Origin: Acidimicrobiales bacterium
GTDB lineage: Bacteria > Actinomycetota > Acidimicrobiia > Acidimicrobiales > SHLQ01
Assembly: GCA_020628865.1 (NCBI GenBank)
Contig: JAHDEJ010000012.1
Span: 62,001-126,000, forward strand
Direction: 5' to 3'
Length of the DNA stretch: 64,000 nt
Positions 37,463-44,795 of this stretch are shown here, one piece after another. Made by a program: the position numbers and the translations under genes. The first letter of the stretch is position 1, and the number at the start of each line of letters is the position of its first letter. The notes below the pieces were generated by a model, which was given only the letters and a program-made list of their open reading frames with translations, ran no database searches and was not told where the DNA came from.

Positions 37463-38403
37463 TGACCGAACTGGACCCTGCGACCCGAACCCTCCTCGAC
37501 GCCACCGGCGTCACGTGGGAACTGTGGCCTTCCGAACCATTGGATCGGATCGACATCGACGGGTCGCAGGGATTCCAGGTTCGCCGCGACGGCGTGAACC
37601 GCGAGGTCGTCGACCGGTACGTCGCCGCCATGGAGAACGGCGACGTGTTCCCGCCGCTCATCGTCGCCCGACTCGACGACGACACCCGCATCGTGCTCGG
37701 CGGCAACCACCGGTATCACGCCGCCAACAAAGCCAACCTCGACGAGTTCGACCAGATCATCGTCGAAGCCCCGACGCCGGCCCAGTGCGCCCGCATCGCA
37801 TTCGGTGACAACGCCAACCACGGCGTCCCCACCACCGAACTCGAACGCATCGACCACGTCCTGTGGCTGTGCGACAACGACGGCATGACCCGGGCCGAAG
37901 CCTGCCGGCTCGTCGGCATCTCGACCGCGAAGGTCGCCCGCGAGCTCGAGACTCGCAACGCCCGCGACCGGGCCAAGTCGCTCGGCGTGGCCCCCAACAT
38001 GATGAGCGTCCTGAAAGCGACGACGATCTGGCGGGCCGCCGCGCTTTCCGACGACACCGTGTTCGTCGCCTACCTCGAGGCCGTCGCCACATGGGGCATC
38101 GCATCGAAGGTCGCGTTCGAACTCGTGTCGTCCCTGAACCGGCTCGACACCGTCGAAGAGCAGCTCGACCGAATCGAGCAGACCATCGAAACCCAGATGA
38201 TGTCGTCAGGGTCGTCCCGCTCCGGGCATCGCAGCGTCCTCGACAACCTGACGAACGCCCTGTTCGCCGTCGGCGACATGAAGGTTGAGGACTTCGTCAA
38301 GGCCGCGAACCCGGGCGACTTCGAGATCTGGGACCGGCGCCTCAAAGACGGTGCAAAGAAACTGTTCGCCCTCGCTCAAGCCGCCCCCCGGAGGCCCCAA
38401 TGA
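37462..38403 (+). CDS. ParB-like protein with HTH
   Basis: A 313-residue protein with a ParB/sulfiredoxin-fold N-terminal region (VVDRYVAAMENGDVFPPLIVARL and VLGGNHRYHAAN, the latter being the GGNHRxxA variant of the ParB motif). A helix-turn-helix follows (MTRAEACRLVGISTAKVARELETR), then a long helical C-terminal domain. This is the third ParB-fold protein of the window. It may be a DNA-binding regulator or nuclease. Confidence 0.72.
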   Translation: MTELDPATRTLLDATGVTWELWPSEPLDRIDIDGSQGFQVRRDGVNREVVDRYVAAMENGDVFPPLIVARLDDDTRIVLGGNHRYHAANKANLDEFDQIIVEAPTPAQCARIAFGDNANHGVPTTELERIDHVLWLCDNDGMTRAEACRLVGISTAKVARELETRNARDRAKSLGVAPNMMSVLKATTIWRAAALSDDTVFVAYLEAVATWGIASKVAFELVSSLNRLDTVEEQLDRIEQTIETQMMSSGSSRSGHRSVLDNLTNALFAVGDMKVEDFVKAANPGDFEIWDRRLKDGAKKLFALAQAAPRRPQ

Positions 38404-38555
38404 ACGGTGCTGTCACCGTCGCCGCGATCGACACGGCCATCGCCGCTGCCCGCAAACGGCGTGTCCTGAAGTCCGGAGAGGTCGTGGACATGCTCCTCGA
38501 CGTCCGCAACGCCGCCAAACCACCAATCAAGGAGAACGTCGATGACGCTTCGTGA
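38400..38555 (+). CDS. Very small hypothetical protein
   Basis: A 51-residue frame coupled by ATGA to the ParB-like gene and overlapping the next start. Composition is helical and basic (VAAIDTAIAAARKRRVLKSGEVVDMLLDVR). Support comes from coupling and codon bias. Confidence 0.5.
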   Translation: MNGAVTVAAIDTAIAAARKRRVLKSGEVVDMLLDVRNAAKPPIKENVDDAS

Positions 38556-39294
38556 CCTTCGCCAGATCGGCCGTTCCGGCCTCCTCGCCATCGCGCTCGC
38601 CCTCGGTGTGCTCGCCGTCGTCGCCGGCCAGGGCGACACCGACGACGCCATCGCGCAACGGCCCGAACCGTTGCGCGTCGCCGATCTCGGCTCGACATCG
38701 ATCTGTGTCGAATGGGACGGCGTCCGGCTCCTCGCCGAAACCGGCCGCGACTCGTCACCGTGGCAGCCGTTCAACCTTCCGGCCGGTCACTACGACTGGC
38801 AGGTCATCGCTGCGGACCCGGCCCACGCCGAACCGTCCGACATCCCCCAAGAGCACGAAGCGTTCCACCTCGTCGACGGCACCGGCCGGATCCTCGCAAC
38901 GTCGGACGAGCTGCCCGACGACGTCCTCGAGAACAAGGCGACCGGCAGCATCGTGGTCGGCGCCCCCGCCGAAGAGATCATGGCCCGCCACGTCGGACCG
39001 CTCGACACCGGCAACGCCCACTCGATCGACCCGCAGCAGGCATGTTTCACCCCGATCCCTCCTCCCTCGACCACCACCACGACGACGCAGGCACCGACGA
39101 CCACGACAACGGCGGATGCCACGACAACGACGACGCTGGTGGTGGTCGAAACCATTCCGTCAACATCGGTGCCTCAGCCCGCGATGCTGGCCGTCACCGG
39201 CCCCATCGATGACCAGTGGCGGGTCGTGCTCGCCGCCATCGCCGCCGTGATCCTCGGCGGGCTGGCCGTCACCCACCGGCCGCTCGAATCATGA
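38542..39294 (+). CDS. Cell-wall-anchored surface protein with LAxTG sorting signal
   Basis: A 250-residue protein preceded by AAGGAGA. It has an N-terminal hydrophobic export segment (SGLLAIALALGVLAVVAGQ), an ectodomain of about 130 residues, a Thr-rich linker (TTTTTTQAPTTTTTADATTTTT), then LAVTG, a hydrophobic helix (WRVVLAAIAAVILGGLAV) and a short tail THRPLES. LAxTG is the site for class E sortases of actinobacteria, so the host would attach it to peptidoglycan. It could change phage adsorption or host surface properties. Confidence 0.65.
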   Translation: MTLRDLRQIGRSGLLAIALALGVLAVVAGQGDTDDAIAQRPEPLRVADLGSTSICVEWDGVRLLAETGRDSSPWQPFNLPAGHYDWQVIAADPAHAEPSDIPQEHEAFHLVDGTGRILATSDELPDDVLENKATGSIVVGAPAEEIMARHVGPLDTGNAHSIDPQQACFTPIPPPSTTTTTTQAPTTTTTADATTTTTLVVVETIPSTSVPQPAMLAVTGPIDDQWRVVLAAIAAVILGGLAVTHRPLES

Positions 39295-39440
39295 ACCGCG
39301 CCGACGCCTCCGACAAGGCCGCCATGGGCTGCGCGTTCCTCGCCATTGCGGTGCTGGTCATCTTCGGTGCCGTCATCGGCATCCTCGCCGGCGCCTGGAT
39401 CGTCAAGGGCATCTGGTGGCTGTGGGGAGTGACGTTCTGA
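39291..39440 (+). CDS. Very small membrane protein
   Basis: A 49-residue protein overlapping the surface-protein stop. One long hydrophobic helix (GCAFLAIAVLVIFGAVIGILAG), possibly two passes with WIVKGIWWLWGV. Function unknown. Confidence 0.55.
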   Translation: MNRADASDKAAMGCAFLAIAVLVIFGAVIGILAGAWIVKGIWWLWGVTF

Positions 39441-39625
39441 TGGACGACCTGTTCTGCTGCTACATCCCCGAGTCCGGCCCAGATTGTGCGAACTATGCGC
39501 TCTACGAGCTGCGCTGGGGGCCGACGCCCGACGACTACACCCACAGCTGCGGCCGGCACCTGAACGAAATGGTCGACGCCGAGATCTCCGACGCCGAGGT
39601 CACGGTCAGCCTGGTGTCGACCTGA
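39440..39625 (+). CDS. Small Cys-containing protein
   Basis: A 61-residue protein from a TGATG junction. MDDLFCCYIPESGPDCANYALYELRWGPTPDDYTHSCGRHL has four cysteines and a histidine, a likely metal site. Function unknown. Confidence 0.5.
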   Translation: MDDLFCCYIPESGPDCANYALYELRWGPTPDDYTHSCGRHLNEMVDAEISDAEVTVSLVST

Positions 39626-39735
39626 TGGGGGAGCGCGGGCAGGACGCCATCGGTCTCGCGATCCTGGTTGCGATCAACGTCGCTCTGTGGCGGATGGGCC
39701 CCGCAATTTGGCAGAGCGTGATACTTCCAAAGTAA
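39625..39735 (+). CDS. Very small membrane peptide
   Basis: A 36-residue frame at a TGATG junction with a single hydrophobic helix (GLAILVAINVALWRM). The last codons overlap a family 1 site (GTGATACTTCCAAAG), so its end is constrained by regulation. Low confidence because of length. Confidence 0.4.
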   Translation: MGERGQDAIGLAILVAINVALWRMGPAIWQSVILPK

Positions 39736-39738
39736 TCT
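39720..39738 (+). promoter_or_regulatory. Family 1 promoter-like site
   Basis: GATACTTCCAAAGTAATCT with GATAC-N7-GTAAT spacing and TAATCT as -10, 34 bp before the next ATG. Confidence 0.45.
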
Positions 39739-39771
39739 GATTCTCTGCGCTCGAGTCTGGAGGTGAGAGCG

Positions 39772-40563
39772 ATGCTGGTACAACAGAACCCCGACGGCCG
39801 ATGGACTGCGTCGCAAACTCGCCGCCGTGCATCCGGCAAGAACGCCACCGTCGTGGCCACCGGACGCTCCCGCCACACCGCCGTGCTCGCCCTGCGCCTC
39901 ACCGTGCTCTTCGACCGCTGCGAGCGGGGCACCTGGCGCAACCAGCTCTCCATCATCGTTCTCTTGATCTTCGGTGCGTCAGCCATCGCTGCCGTCGCCT
40001 GGCCAGGGCAACTGCCCGCCGCACCGAATGTCGTGGTGACCGCCACCGAAGTCTCGCCGCCTCGCGCGGCGGTCGCCACGACCACCACTGCAGCACCAAC
40101 CACCACCACCGAGCCGTACGCGGACGTCGCTCCGTCTCTGGCTGCCCAGCTTGATACTTTCAACCCATCATCTTGGGCGGAGTTCCAATCGGTCGTCCCC
40201 GAACTCACACCGCTCGAAGAAGCCCAACAGCTGTGGGAACAGGGGTATCTCGACTCCGGCGCCGACCCCGAATGGCTCGACGCCTTCTGGCGGCCCGGCG
40301 GGATCGTCGAGTGCGAAACTAACTACCGCAACGTCCACTCCGACACCGGCGACTCAGGCTGGGCCCAGAACAACCAGATCCACCGCGAGTGGTTCAACAG
40401 CCTCACCGGCCAGAACCTCGCCTACTGGCCGTACCGCGAGCAGATGCTCGACACCTACTGGAACGGGTTTCTCGCCGGGCACCTTGTGAAGCGCCGCGAC
40501 GACCGCGGCTCCAACCCGTACGGCGACTGGTTCCGGTCGGGGCACTGCCATGGCCTCGCATAG
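39772..40563 (+). CDS. Membrane-anchored lysozyme-like protein
   Basis: A 263-residue protein with GGAGG 9 nt before ATG. The N-terminus is basic and cytoplasmic, a transmembrane helix lies near residues 62-82 (LSIIVLLIFGASAIAAVAW), and a Thr/Pro linker follows. The C-terminal 110 residues contain GGIVECETNYRNVHSDTGDSGWAQNNQIH, resembling the catalytic Glu region and the G-x-Q strand of lysozyme/transglycosylase domains. An anchored murein hydrolase could remodel the wall or help release. Classification is by motif resemblance only. Confidence 0.55.
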   Translation: MLVQQNPDGRWTASQTRRRASGKNATVVATGRSRHTAVLALRLTVLFDRCERGTWRNQLSIIVLLIFGASAIAAVAWPGQLPAAPNVVVTATEVSPPRAAVATTTTAAPTTTTEPYADVAPSLAAQLDTFNPSSWAEFQSVVPELTPLEEAQQLWEQGYLDSGADPEWLDAFWRPGGIVECETNYRNVHSDTGDSGWAQNNQIHREWFNSLTGQNLAYWPYREQMLDTYWNGFLAGHLVKRRDDRGSNPYGDWFRSGHCHGLA

Positions 40564-40807
40564 CAACAGCTGCCGATCGTGTGGCGCCGACATCGTGTGG
40601 GCGATCACCAAGGGCGGCAAGCGCATGCCCGTCGACGCCGAACCGAACCCGGCCGGCAACGTCGAGCTCACCGTCGGCCGCTCCGACTCGATCCCGTGGG
40701 CGACCGTCCACTCCCAGCCGCCCGGCATGTTCGACGACTGGGTCGACCGGGCGCACATGCCGCACTTCGCGACCTGCCCCGACGGCGAATCGTGGAGGAA
40801 GTCCTGA
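40550..40807 (+). CDS. Zinc-ribbon protein
   Basis: An 85-residue protein overlapping the previous gene. CRSCGADIVWAITKGGKRMPVDAEP is a typical one-knuckle zinc ribbon of phage and actinobacterial small proteins; a second metal pair is H-x3-C near the C-terminus (PHFATC). Function unknown. Confidence 0.6.
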   Translation: MASHSNSCRSCGADIVWAITKGGKRMPVDAEPNPAGNVELTVGRSDSIPWATVHSQPPGMFDDWVDRAHMPHFATCPDGESWRKS

Positions 40808-41307
40808 TGGCGACCTGCCCCGAATGCCTCGCCGACGACGTCCAGCTCGACCGCGACTGGGGATGGTGCTTCCTGTGCGTCCCCTGCTACTGCGGGCACG
40901 GCTGCGGCCTGTCTCCGACCGGCCTCGGGTCGCTCGGGATCCGCGAATGCGAGGAGCGCGTCTCGCAGCCGCGCATCGACCGTCGCAACACCGCTCGCCT
41001 GCGGGCGTTGCGCGAAGCAGAGGAGGCCCATGACGGCCGAAATCACCCGAATCCAGCTCGACCATCCGCACCACGGGCCCCTGAAGCTCGTGGCGTTGGA
41101 CTGGCCGGAAGCACCGATGAACGACCTGCTCGAGACCCTCAATGGCGTCGGTTCGGTATCGACGGATCGCTTCGCTCGAGTGACGGGCGGTCACAAATTG
41201 TCGACGCCCACATCGAAGACGCCGAGATCGTTTCGGTCGTCGAAGCCGAACAAGCGTGGCAAGGCCGGAGGCACCTCCGGGTCGTCACGGAAGGAGAAGC
41301 GTCGTGA
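40807..41307 (+). CDS. Cys-rich protein (3' part overlaps another frame)
   Basis: A 166-residue frame. The first 75 residues are a convincing Cys-rich domain (ATCPECLADD, CFLCVPCYCGHGCG, GIRECEE). From about 41035 to 41145 the codon pattern becomes poor while another frame, beginning at the ATG at 41030, is GC3-rich. After about 41145 the original frame looks coding again (SQIVDAHIEDAEIVSVVEAEQ). This suggests the two frames were exchanged by an indel, or that the true gene here ends near 41.03-41.18 kb. Confidence 0.45.
   Translation: MATCPECLADDVQLDRDWGWCFLCVPCYCGHGCGLSPTGLGSLGIRECEERVSQPRIDRRNTARLRALREAEEAHDGRNHPNPARPSAPRAPEARGVGLAGSTDERPARDPQWRRFGIDGSLRSSDGRSQIVDAHIEDAEIVSVVEAEQAWQGRRHLRVVTEGEAS
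41030..41307 (+). CDS. Hypothetical protein, apparently frameshifted
   Basis: An ATG behind AGAGGAGG opens a frame with good codon bias (MTAEITRIQLDHPHHGPLKL, ALDWPEAPMNDLLETL) that loses coding character after about 41145. Unshifted, the frame ends at 41320 in a Ser/Arg-rich stretch. A -1 shift near 41145 would join it to the frame ending at 41307, whose stop overlaps the next start (GTGA), exactly as elsewhere in this genome. A real indel, programmed frameshift or sequencing error are all possible. The joined product would be about 92 residues. Confidence 0.4.
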
Positions 41308-42134
41308 CCGACGGACCTGAGAAGAAGAACGAGCCGATGGGGACGCCGTTCGGTGACATCTGGAAGGGCCTCGATCGGAGCGGCGCGTTCTCGTTCGGCA
41401 TCGACCCGGGAACACCCCAGTACGAGGAGCTGATGAAGATGATCGCTCCGCCACCGCCGCCGGATCCGTCGACGGAAATGAACACCGAGATGCTCGTGTT
41501 CTGCGACCTCGAAACCACCGGCCTCGACCCGCGGCGTCACCAGATCCTCGAGATGTGCCTGCTGATCGTTGACGAGGACCTCACCGAGATCGACTGCAAG
41601 ACGTGGCTGATCGACGCCGGCATGATGCCTCGGTATCCGTCGATGCTCGACGCCGGCATGATGCCTCGGTATCCGTCGATGCTTGACCCGGTCGTCTACT
41701 ACATGCACTCCGAGAACGGCCTGTGGAGCGACCTCTCCAAGGACGGCCATCCACCCGTGCACGTCGTCGAACGTCAGGCCATGGAGTTCCTCGAAGGCCA
41801 CCAGGCGCTCGACACTCCGCTGTGCGGCAACGGCGTCCACTTCGACCGGGCGTTCATCCGGGCGCAGATGCCGAAGCTCCACGAGCTGTTCCACTACCGG
41901 AACTTCGACGTCTCGTCGGTGCACAACATGGCGTCGCTGTGGGCCCCGAACGCCCAAGCCCTGCTCCCGACCGACCCGAAGGTGCACCGAGCCACCGACG
42001 ACACGTACGCAGCACTGCACCGGCTCCGCTACTACCGGGACTCGCTGTTCAGCATCGCCGAGAACGCCATCCAGAACCGGTCCGATGCCATGCTGAGCCG
42101 CTTCGGCAAGAGAGGTGCCCGATGGGGAGCCTGA
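41304..42134 (+). CDS. DEDDh 3'-5' exonuclease (oligoribonuclease-like)
   Basis: A 276-residue protein starting at GTG after GGAAGGAGAAGCGTC; ATG at 41337 is an alternative. The exonuclease motifs are clear: FCDLETTGLDP (Exo I), CGNGVHFDRAFIRAQMP (Exo II) and HRATDDTYAALHRL (Exo III, DEDDh). It would degrade short RNAs or single-stranded DNA, as oligoribonuclease does. A 36-bp tandem duplication (DAGMMPRYPSML twice, 41613-41684) sits in the loop after the W-L strand. An N-terminal extension of 60 residues is not part of the fold. Confidence 0.8.
   Translation: MTDGPEKKNEPMGTPFGDIWKGLDRSGAFSFGIDPGTPQYEELMKMIAPPPPPDPSTEMNTEMLVFCDLETTGLDPRRHQILEMCLLIVDEDLTEIDCKTWLIDAGMMPRYPSMLDAGMMPRYPSMLDPVVYYMHSENGLWSDLSKDGHPPVHVVERQAMEFLEGHQALDTPLCGNGVHFDRAFIRAQMPKLHELFHYRNFDVSSVHNMASLWAPNAQALLPTDPKVHRATDDTYAALHRLRYYRDSLFSIAENAIQNRSDAMLSRFGKRGARWGA
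41613..41684 (+). repeat. 36-bp tandem duplication inside the exonuclease gene
   Basis: Two adjacent copies of a 36-bp unit differ at only the final base (CTC/CTT) and keep the frame, adding 12 residues. This is a very recent event. Confidence 0.9.
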
Positions 42135-42352
42135 ACCGACGTCTCCTCCGCGCCGCCGTCTGGCTCGGCCTGCCCGTCGCCGGCCTCGTCTACTTCCTGG
42201 TCAACCAGGACTCCGACGAAACCGCCGGCGACGGCCCCGCGAACGTGTTGAGCACCGGGTCGGGGGGCGGCCTGTACGCCGCGACCTTGACCGACGACGG
42301 CACCTTCCGGGGAGTCATCGATGCCGAAGCCCAGTGGGGGAGTCACCGATGA
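42122..42352 (+). CDS. Small membrane-anchored protein
   Basis: A 76-residue protein overlapping the exonuclease stop. A basic N-terminus and a hydrophobic helix (AAVWLGLPVAGLVYFLV) are followed by a Gly/Ser-rich exported tail. Function unknown. Confidence 0.55.
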   Translation: MGSLNRRLLRAAVWLGLPVAGLVYFLVNQDSDETAGDGPANVLSTGSGGGLYAATLTDDGTFRGVIDAEAQWGSHR

Positions 42353-42621
42353 GCGACACGACCATCGCTGTCCTGATCATGCTCGTCATCGTCGCCGCCG
42401 CGGCCGCCACGGTGGCCGTGATCCTGGCGTCGCGGCTGACCAAGCTCGAGGACCGGACCACCCGCATCGAACGGCGCATCACGCCGCCACCGGTGCCGAC
42501 GTATCAGCCGACCCGCTGGCAAGAACCCGACGAAGAAGACACCGACGACGACGTCGAAGAGGCCGAGGTGATCGAGATGCCCAAAGCCAAGACCGTCGAC
42601 TCCGATCGGTTCCGGCTGTGA
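42349..42621 (+). CDS. Membrane protein with acidic tail
   Basis: A 90-residue protein. A long N-terminal helix (IAVLIMLVIVAAAAATVAVILA) leads into a short coiled coil (SRLTKLEDRTTRIERRI), then a Pro-rich and acidic region. This topology is common in phage membrane proteins. Function unknown. Confidence 0.55.
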   Translation: MSDTTIAVLIMLVIVAAAAATVAVILASRLTKLEDRTTRIERRITPPPVPTYQPTRWQEPDEEDTDDDVEEAEVIEMPKAKTVDSDRFRL

Positions 42622-42842
42622 CCGTGTGGGGCGATGCCGTCACGCATCTCCTGACGGCCCCTCCCGGCACGCCAGTGCTGTTCCCGGCCGGGACCCTCTG
42701 GATCATCGCCGATGAGCTGCTCGTGTCCGCTGACGGCACTCAGGCGATCATGCTCGACGACGTCCAGCCAGTCCTGCCGGCTCCCGACCTGAACGTCGGT
42801 GAACGGGTGTGGTTGCAGCGCGAGATCCTGACGCTCGAGTGA
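42618..42842 (+). CDS. Small hypothetical protein
   Basis: A 74-residue protein starting at GTG overlapping the previous stop. It is strand-rich (TPVLFPAGTLWIIADELLVS), a likely small barrel. It overlaps the HNH endonuclease start. Function unknown. Confidence 0.55.
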   Translation: MTVWGDAVTHLLTAPPGTPVLFPAGTLWIIADELLVSADGTQAIMLDDVQPVLPAPDLNVGERVWLQREILTLE

Positions 42843-43330
42843 AACGGTCTGGCCCACCGAAACGAAAGACGCCTCTCAAGCCCGGCAACAAGGGCTTGAA
42901 GCGCACCGGACCTCTGCGTAACGCCAGTGCGCAGGGTGGGACCGGCCCGACCGGGAGCCCCAAGCCTTCAGCTTCCCGGTCGGGTCGGATCCGTCAACGC
43001 TCCGACAAGACCGCAGCCCGCGACCGCCTCTACAACGCCGTCCGCGAACGGTTCATGGCCGGCAAGCGGTGCGAGCTCGGCTGGGAGGGCTGCAAGGGCG
43101 AAGCCCACCAGTGCGACCACATCGTGAACCGGTCGTTGGCGCCCGAACTGGTCGTCGACCCCCGGAACTTCCAGGCCCTGTGCTGGTCGTGCCATGACCT
43201 CAAGACGAACGATCCCGGCCGTGCCCGGGCGGCTGGCGTGTACGGCCGGGAGCTGATTCCAGGTATCAAAGCGGCGCCGATGCCCCCCGGGTATGAGGAT
43301 CTGCTCCCCGACCTCTACTTGACACTTTGA
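42839..43330 (+). CDS. HNH endonuclease
   Basis: A 163-residue protein with a basic, low-complexity N-terminus (KRKTPLKPGNKGLKRTG) for DNA binding. The HNH core is CELGWEGCKGEAHQCDHIV, NFQALCWSCHDLKT, with metal-coordinating cysteines and the catalytic His in CDHI. HNH nucleases often assist packaging or act as homing nucleases in phages. Its stop overlaps the strong promoter at 43.32 kb. Confidence 0.85.
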   Translation: MKRSGPPKRKTPLKPGNKGLKRTGPLRNASAQGGTGPTGSPKPSASRSGRIRQRSDKTAARDRLYNAVRERFMAGKRCELGWEGCKGEAHQCDHIVNRSLAPELVVDPRNFQALCWSCHDLKTNDPGRARAAGVYGRELIPGIKAAPMPPGYEDLLPDLYLTL

Positions 43331-43347
43331 TACCTTAAATGTATCGT
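43319..43347 (+). promoter_or_regulatory. Family 1 promoter, best consensus
   Basis: TTGACA, 17 bp containing TTGATACC, then TATCGT, in textbook spacing. It overlaps the 3' end of the HNH gene and precedes an sRNA-like unit ending at a terminator. Confidence 0.75.
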
Positions 43348-43352
43348 CCGTA

Positions 43353-43440
43353 GCAGACGGCACCAGCCACAGCATCACCGCCACCGCCGTCTACGGGCAG
43401 CCACAGAGACCCCCGACCTACCCCCTTGGGTCGGGGTCTC
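43353..43440 (+). ncRNA. Candidate small RNA between a strong promoter and a terminator
   Basis: A transcript from the promoter at 43.32 kb would run about 88 nt to a terminator hairpin and contains no open frame of note. Its 5' half can fold with GCAGACGGC pairing to GCCGTCTAC. Its 3' end is the terminator stem. The next gene has its own TTGACA region downstream, so this unit may be independent. Confidence 0.55.
43406..43440 (+). terminator. Hairpin terminator
   Basis: GAGACCCCCGACC and GGTCGGGGTCTC form a 12-bp stem with one bulge and a 10-nt loop. No T-tract follows. Confidence 0.6.
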
Positions 43441-43450
43441 GCCTGCCCGG

Positions 43451-43481
43451 TTTGACACTCGCACGGTATCTGGAACCGTGC
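43451..43481 (+). promoter_or_regulatory. TTGACA box with dyad GCACGG/CCGTGC
   Basis: TTGACA is followed by GCACGG-TATCTGGAA-CCGTGC, a 6-bp-armed dyad. The TATCTG would be at 9 bp spacing, too close for a standard -10, so this may be an operator rather than a normal promoter. Confidence 0.4.
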
Positions 43482-43504
43482 GGATGACAGAAAGGACCAC
43501 CCCG

Positions 43505-43783
43505 ATGCAACTGCATTCCGACCACCCCAACTTCGACGTGCTCCCGACCCTGCTCGAGGAGTTCCCGATGGAGTTCCTCTCCGAGCGGGACTACGCCGTC
43601 GTCCGGACGGCCCGCCGGCTTGTCGCCGAACGCGACCCGGGCTTCGACTCCAGCCTCTGGTGCTACCACTGCGACACCGGCTGGCACATCCCCCGCGACT
43701 GTCCGACGCTCGCCGCCATCGACTCCGAAGCGGTCGCCGCGTTCTTCGGCATCCGAGGCGGCGAACTGCCGCTCGCCTCCTGA
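43505..43783 (+). CDS. Small hypothetical protein with Cys motif
   Basis: A 92-residue protein behind AGAAAGGACCACC. LWCYHCDTGWHIPRDCP resembles a zinc knuckle (C-x2-C-x4-H-x4-C). The N-terminus is helical and acidic. Function unknown. Confidence 0.6.
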   Translation: MQLHSDHPNFDVLPTLLEEFPMEFLSERDYAVVRTARRLVAERDPGFDSSLWCYHCDTGWHIPRDCPTLAAIDSEAVAAFFGIRGGELPLAS

Positions 43784-43812
43784 CCCTCAACAGAAAGGAC
43801 CACACCAACCCA

Positions 43813-44313
43813 ATGGACATCGACGAATATCTGCGCGAGGTCGACGACACCGTCGCCCTGCACGGCAGATTCCTTCAGGCGGTCTTCGACCCGTCCGGAG
43901 AGCTGCCACCGTTCACGTACACGGTCGGCGAAGCTGACCACGACCGGCGTGAGCTGATCACGCTCGGCGATCATCAGGCCGAGTGGCTCAACCAGGTCTG
44001 CTACCTGATCGAGAACAACCTGCTCGAACCCGGCCGGGCGTTCCCGCTCGGCGACAGCCTGGTCATCGCGCTCAAGCCGATCCCCCGAACGATCCCGCTC
44101 GACGACGACTTCATGACGTTCGCTCGCCGCCGGAACCCCGGCTACGAGGCGTACCTCGTGCACTTCGTCGGCCAGAACGGCCTGTGGATCTGGGAGCGCG
44201 AAGACCTCGCCCCGCAGGTCCGGGCCCGCTACGACTTCGGTGACCTCGAGTGGCGTCCCGAGATCCCGGCCGACGCTGCCGAAGCCATCGCCCGGATCAA
44301 GGAGCGGGCATGA
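43813..44313 (+). CDS. DUF4262-like protein
   Basis: A 166-residue protein with a long spacing (11 nt) after AGAAAGGACC. The N-terminal GRFLQAVFDPSGELPPFTYTVGEADHDRRELITLGD fits the DUF4262 pattern (PPF-YTVG, then E-L-G). This family is of unknown function. It overlaps the next gene by ATGA. Confidence 0.6.
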   Translation: MDIDEYLREVDDTVALHGRFLQAVFDPSGELPPFTYTVGEADHDRRELITLGDHQAEWLNQVCYLIENNLLEPGRAFPLGDSLVIALKPIPRTIPLDDDFMTFARRRNPGYEAYLVHFVGQNGLWIWEREDLAPQVRARYDFGDLEWRPEIPADAAEAIARIKERA

Positions 44314-44795
44314 GTCTCGACGTGTTCCCTGCCGAGTTCCCGTGCATCCGCGCGTGCACCAGCATCCCGACCCCGAACAACCCCGACGTCGTCAGCTGCA
44401 CGGCCACCCAGGCCGCGGGCGGCTGCCCGTGGAAGACGGCGGTCGAGAAGTCCCCGTTCGCTGACGGCCGCCTGATCGGCATGCTCGGCTCGCCGTGCTC
44501 GCTGCACCCCGACACCGAGTGGATCGAACGGCTCGAAGCCGAAACCGACGCCGTCTGCCCCGGCGGTTCGTTCCCGTTCTACGGCGACGACCCGCACCCG
44601 ACCGACGTCACCGGCTCCATCCGCCACGCCCATCGGCTGGCCGGCTTCATGGAAGACCACGCCGAGCTGTGGGCCAGTCTCGAACACGCCAAGCCCGAAG
44701 AGGCCATCGCCGAGTGGGGGTACGCCGCCTGGTGGCTCCGGTTCACCGCCGAGCACGGCCACGACGGCTGTGCGGCGTTCGTGGGGTCGTACTGA
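44310..44795 (+). CDS. Hypothetical protein
   Basis: A 161-residue protein with several cysteines in the N-terminal half (PCIRACTSIP, CTATQAAGGCPW) and an aromatic helical C-terminus (IAEWGYAAWWLRFTAEHGHDG). It overlaps the neighbouring genes. Function unknown. Confidence 0.55.
   Translation: MSLDVFPAEFPCIRACTSIPTPNNPDVVSCTATQAAGGCPWKTAVEKSPFADGRLIGMLGSPCSLHPDTEWIERLEAETDAVCPGGSFPFYGDDPHPTDVTGSIRHAHRLAGFMEDHAELWASLEHAKPEEAIAEWGYAAWWLRFTAEHGHDGCAAFVGSY

Noticed and set aside
40140-40170. TTGATACTTTC inside the lysozyme-like gene as a promoter
   Set aside because: It has the GATAC half only, lies in the middle of a coding frame and is not followed by a GTATC half or a gene start.
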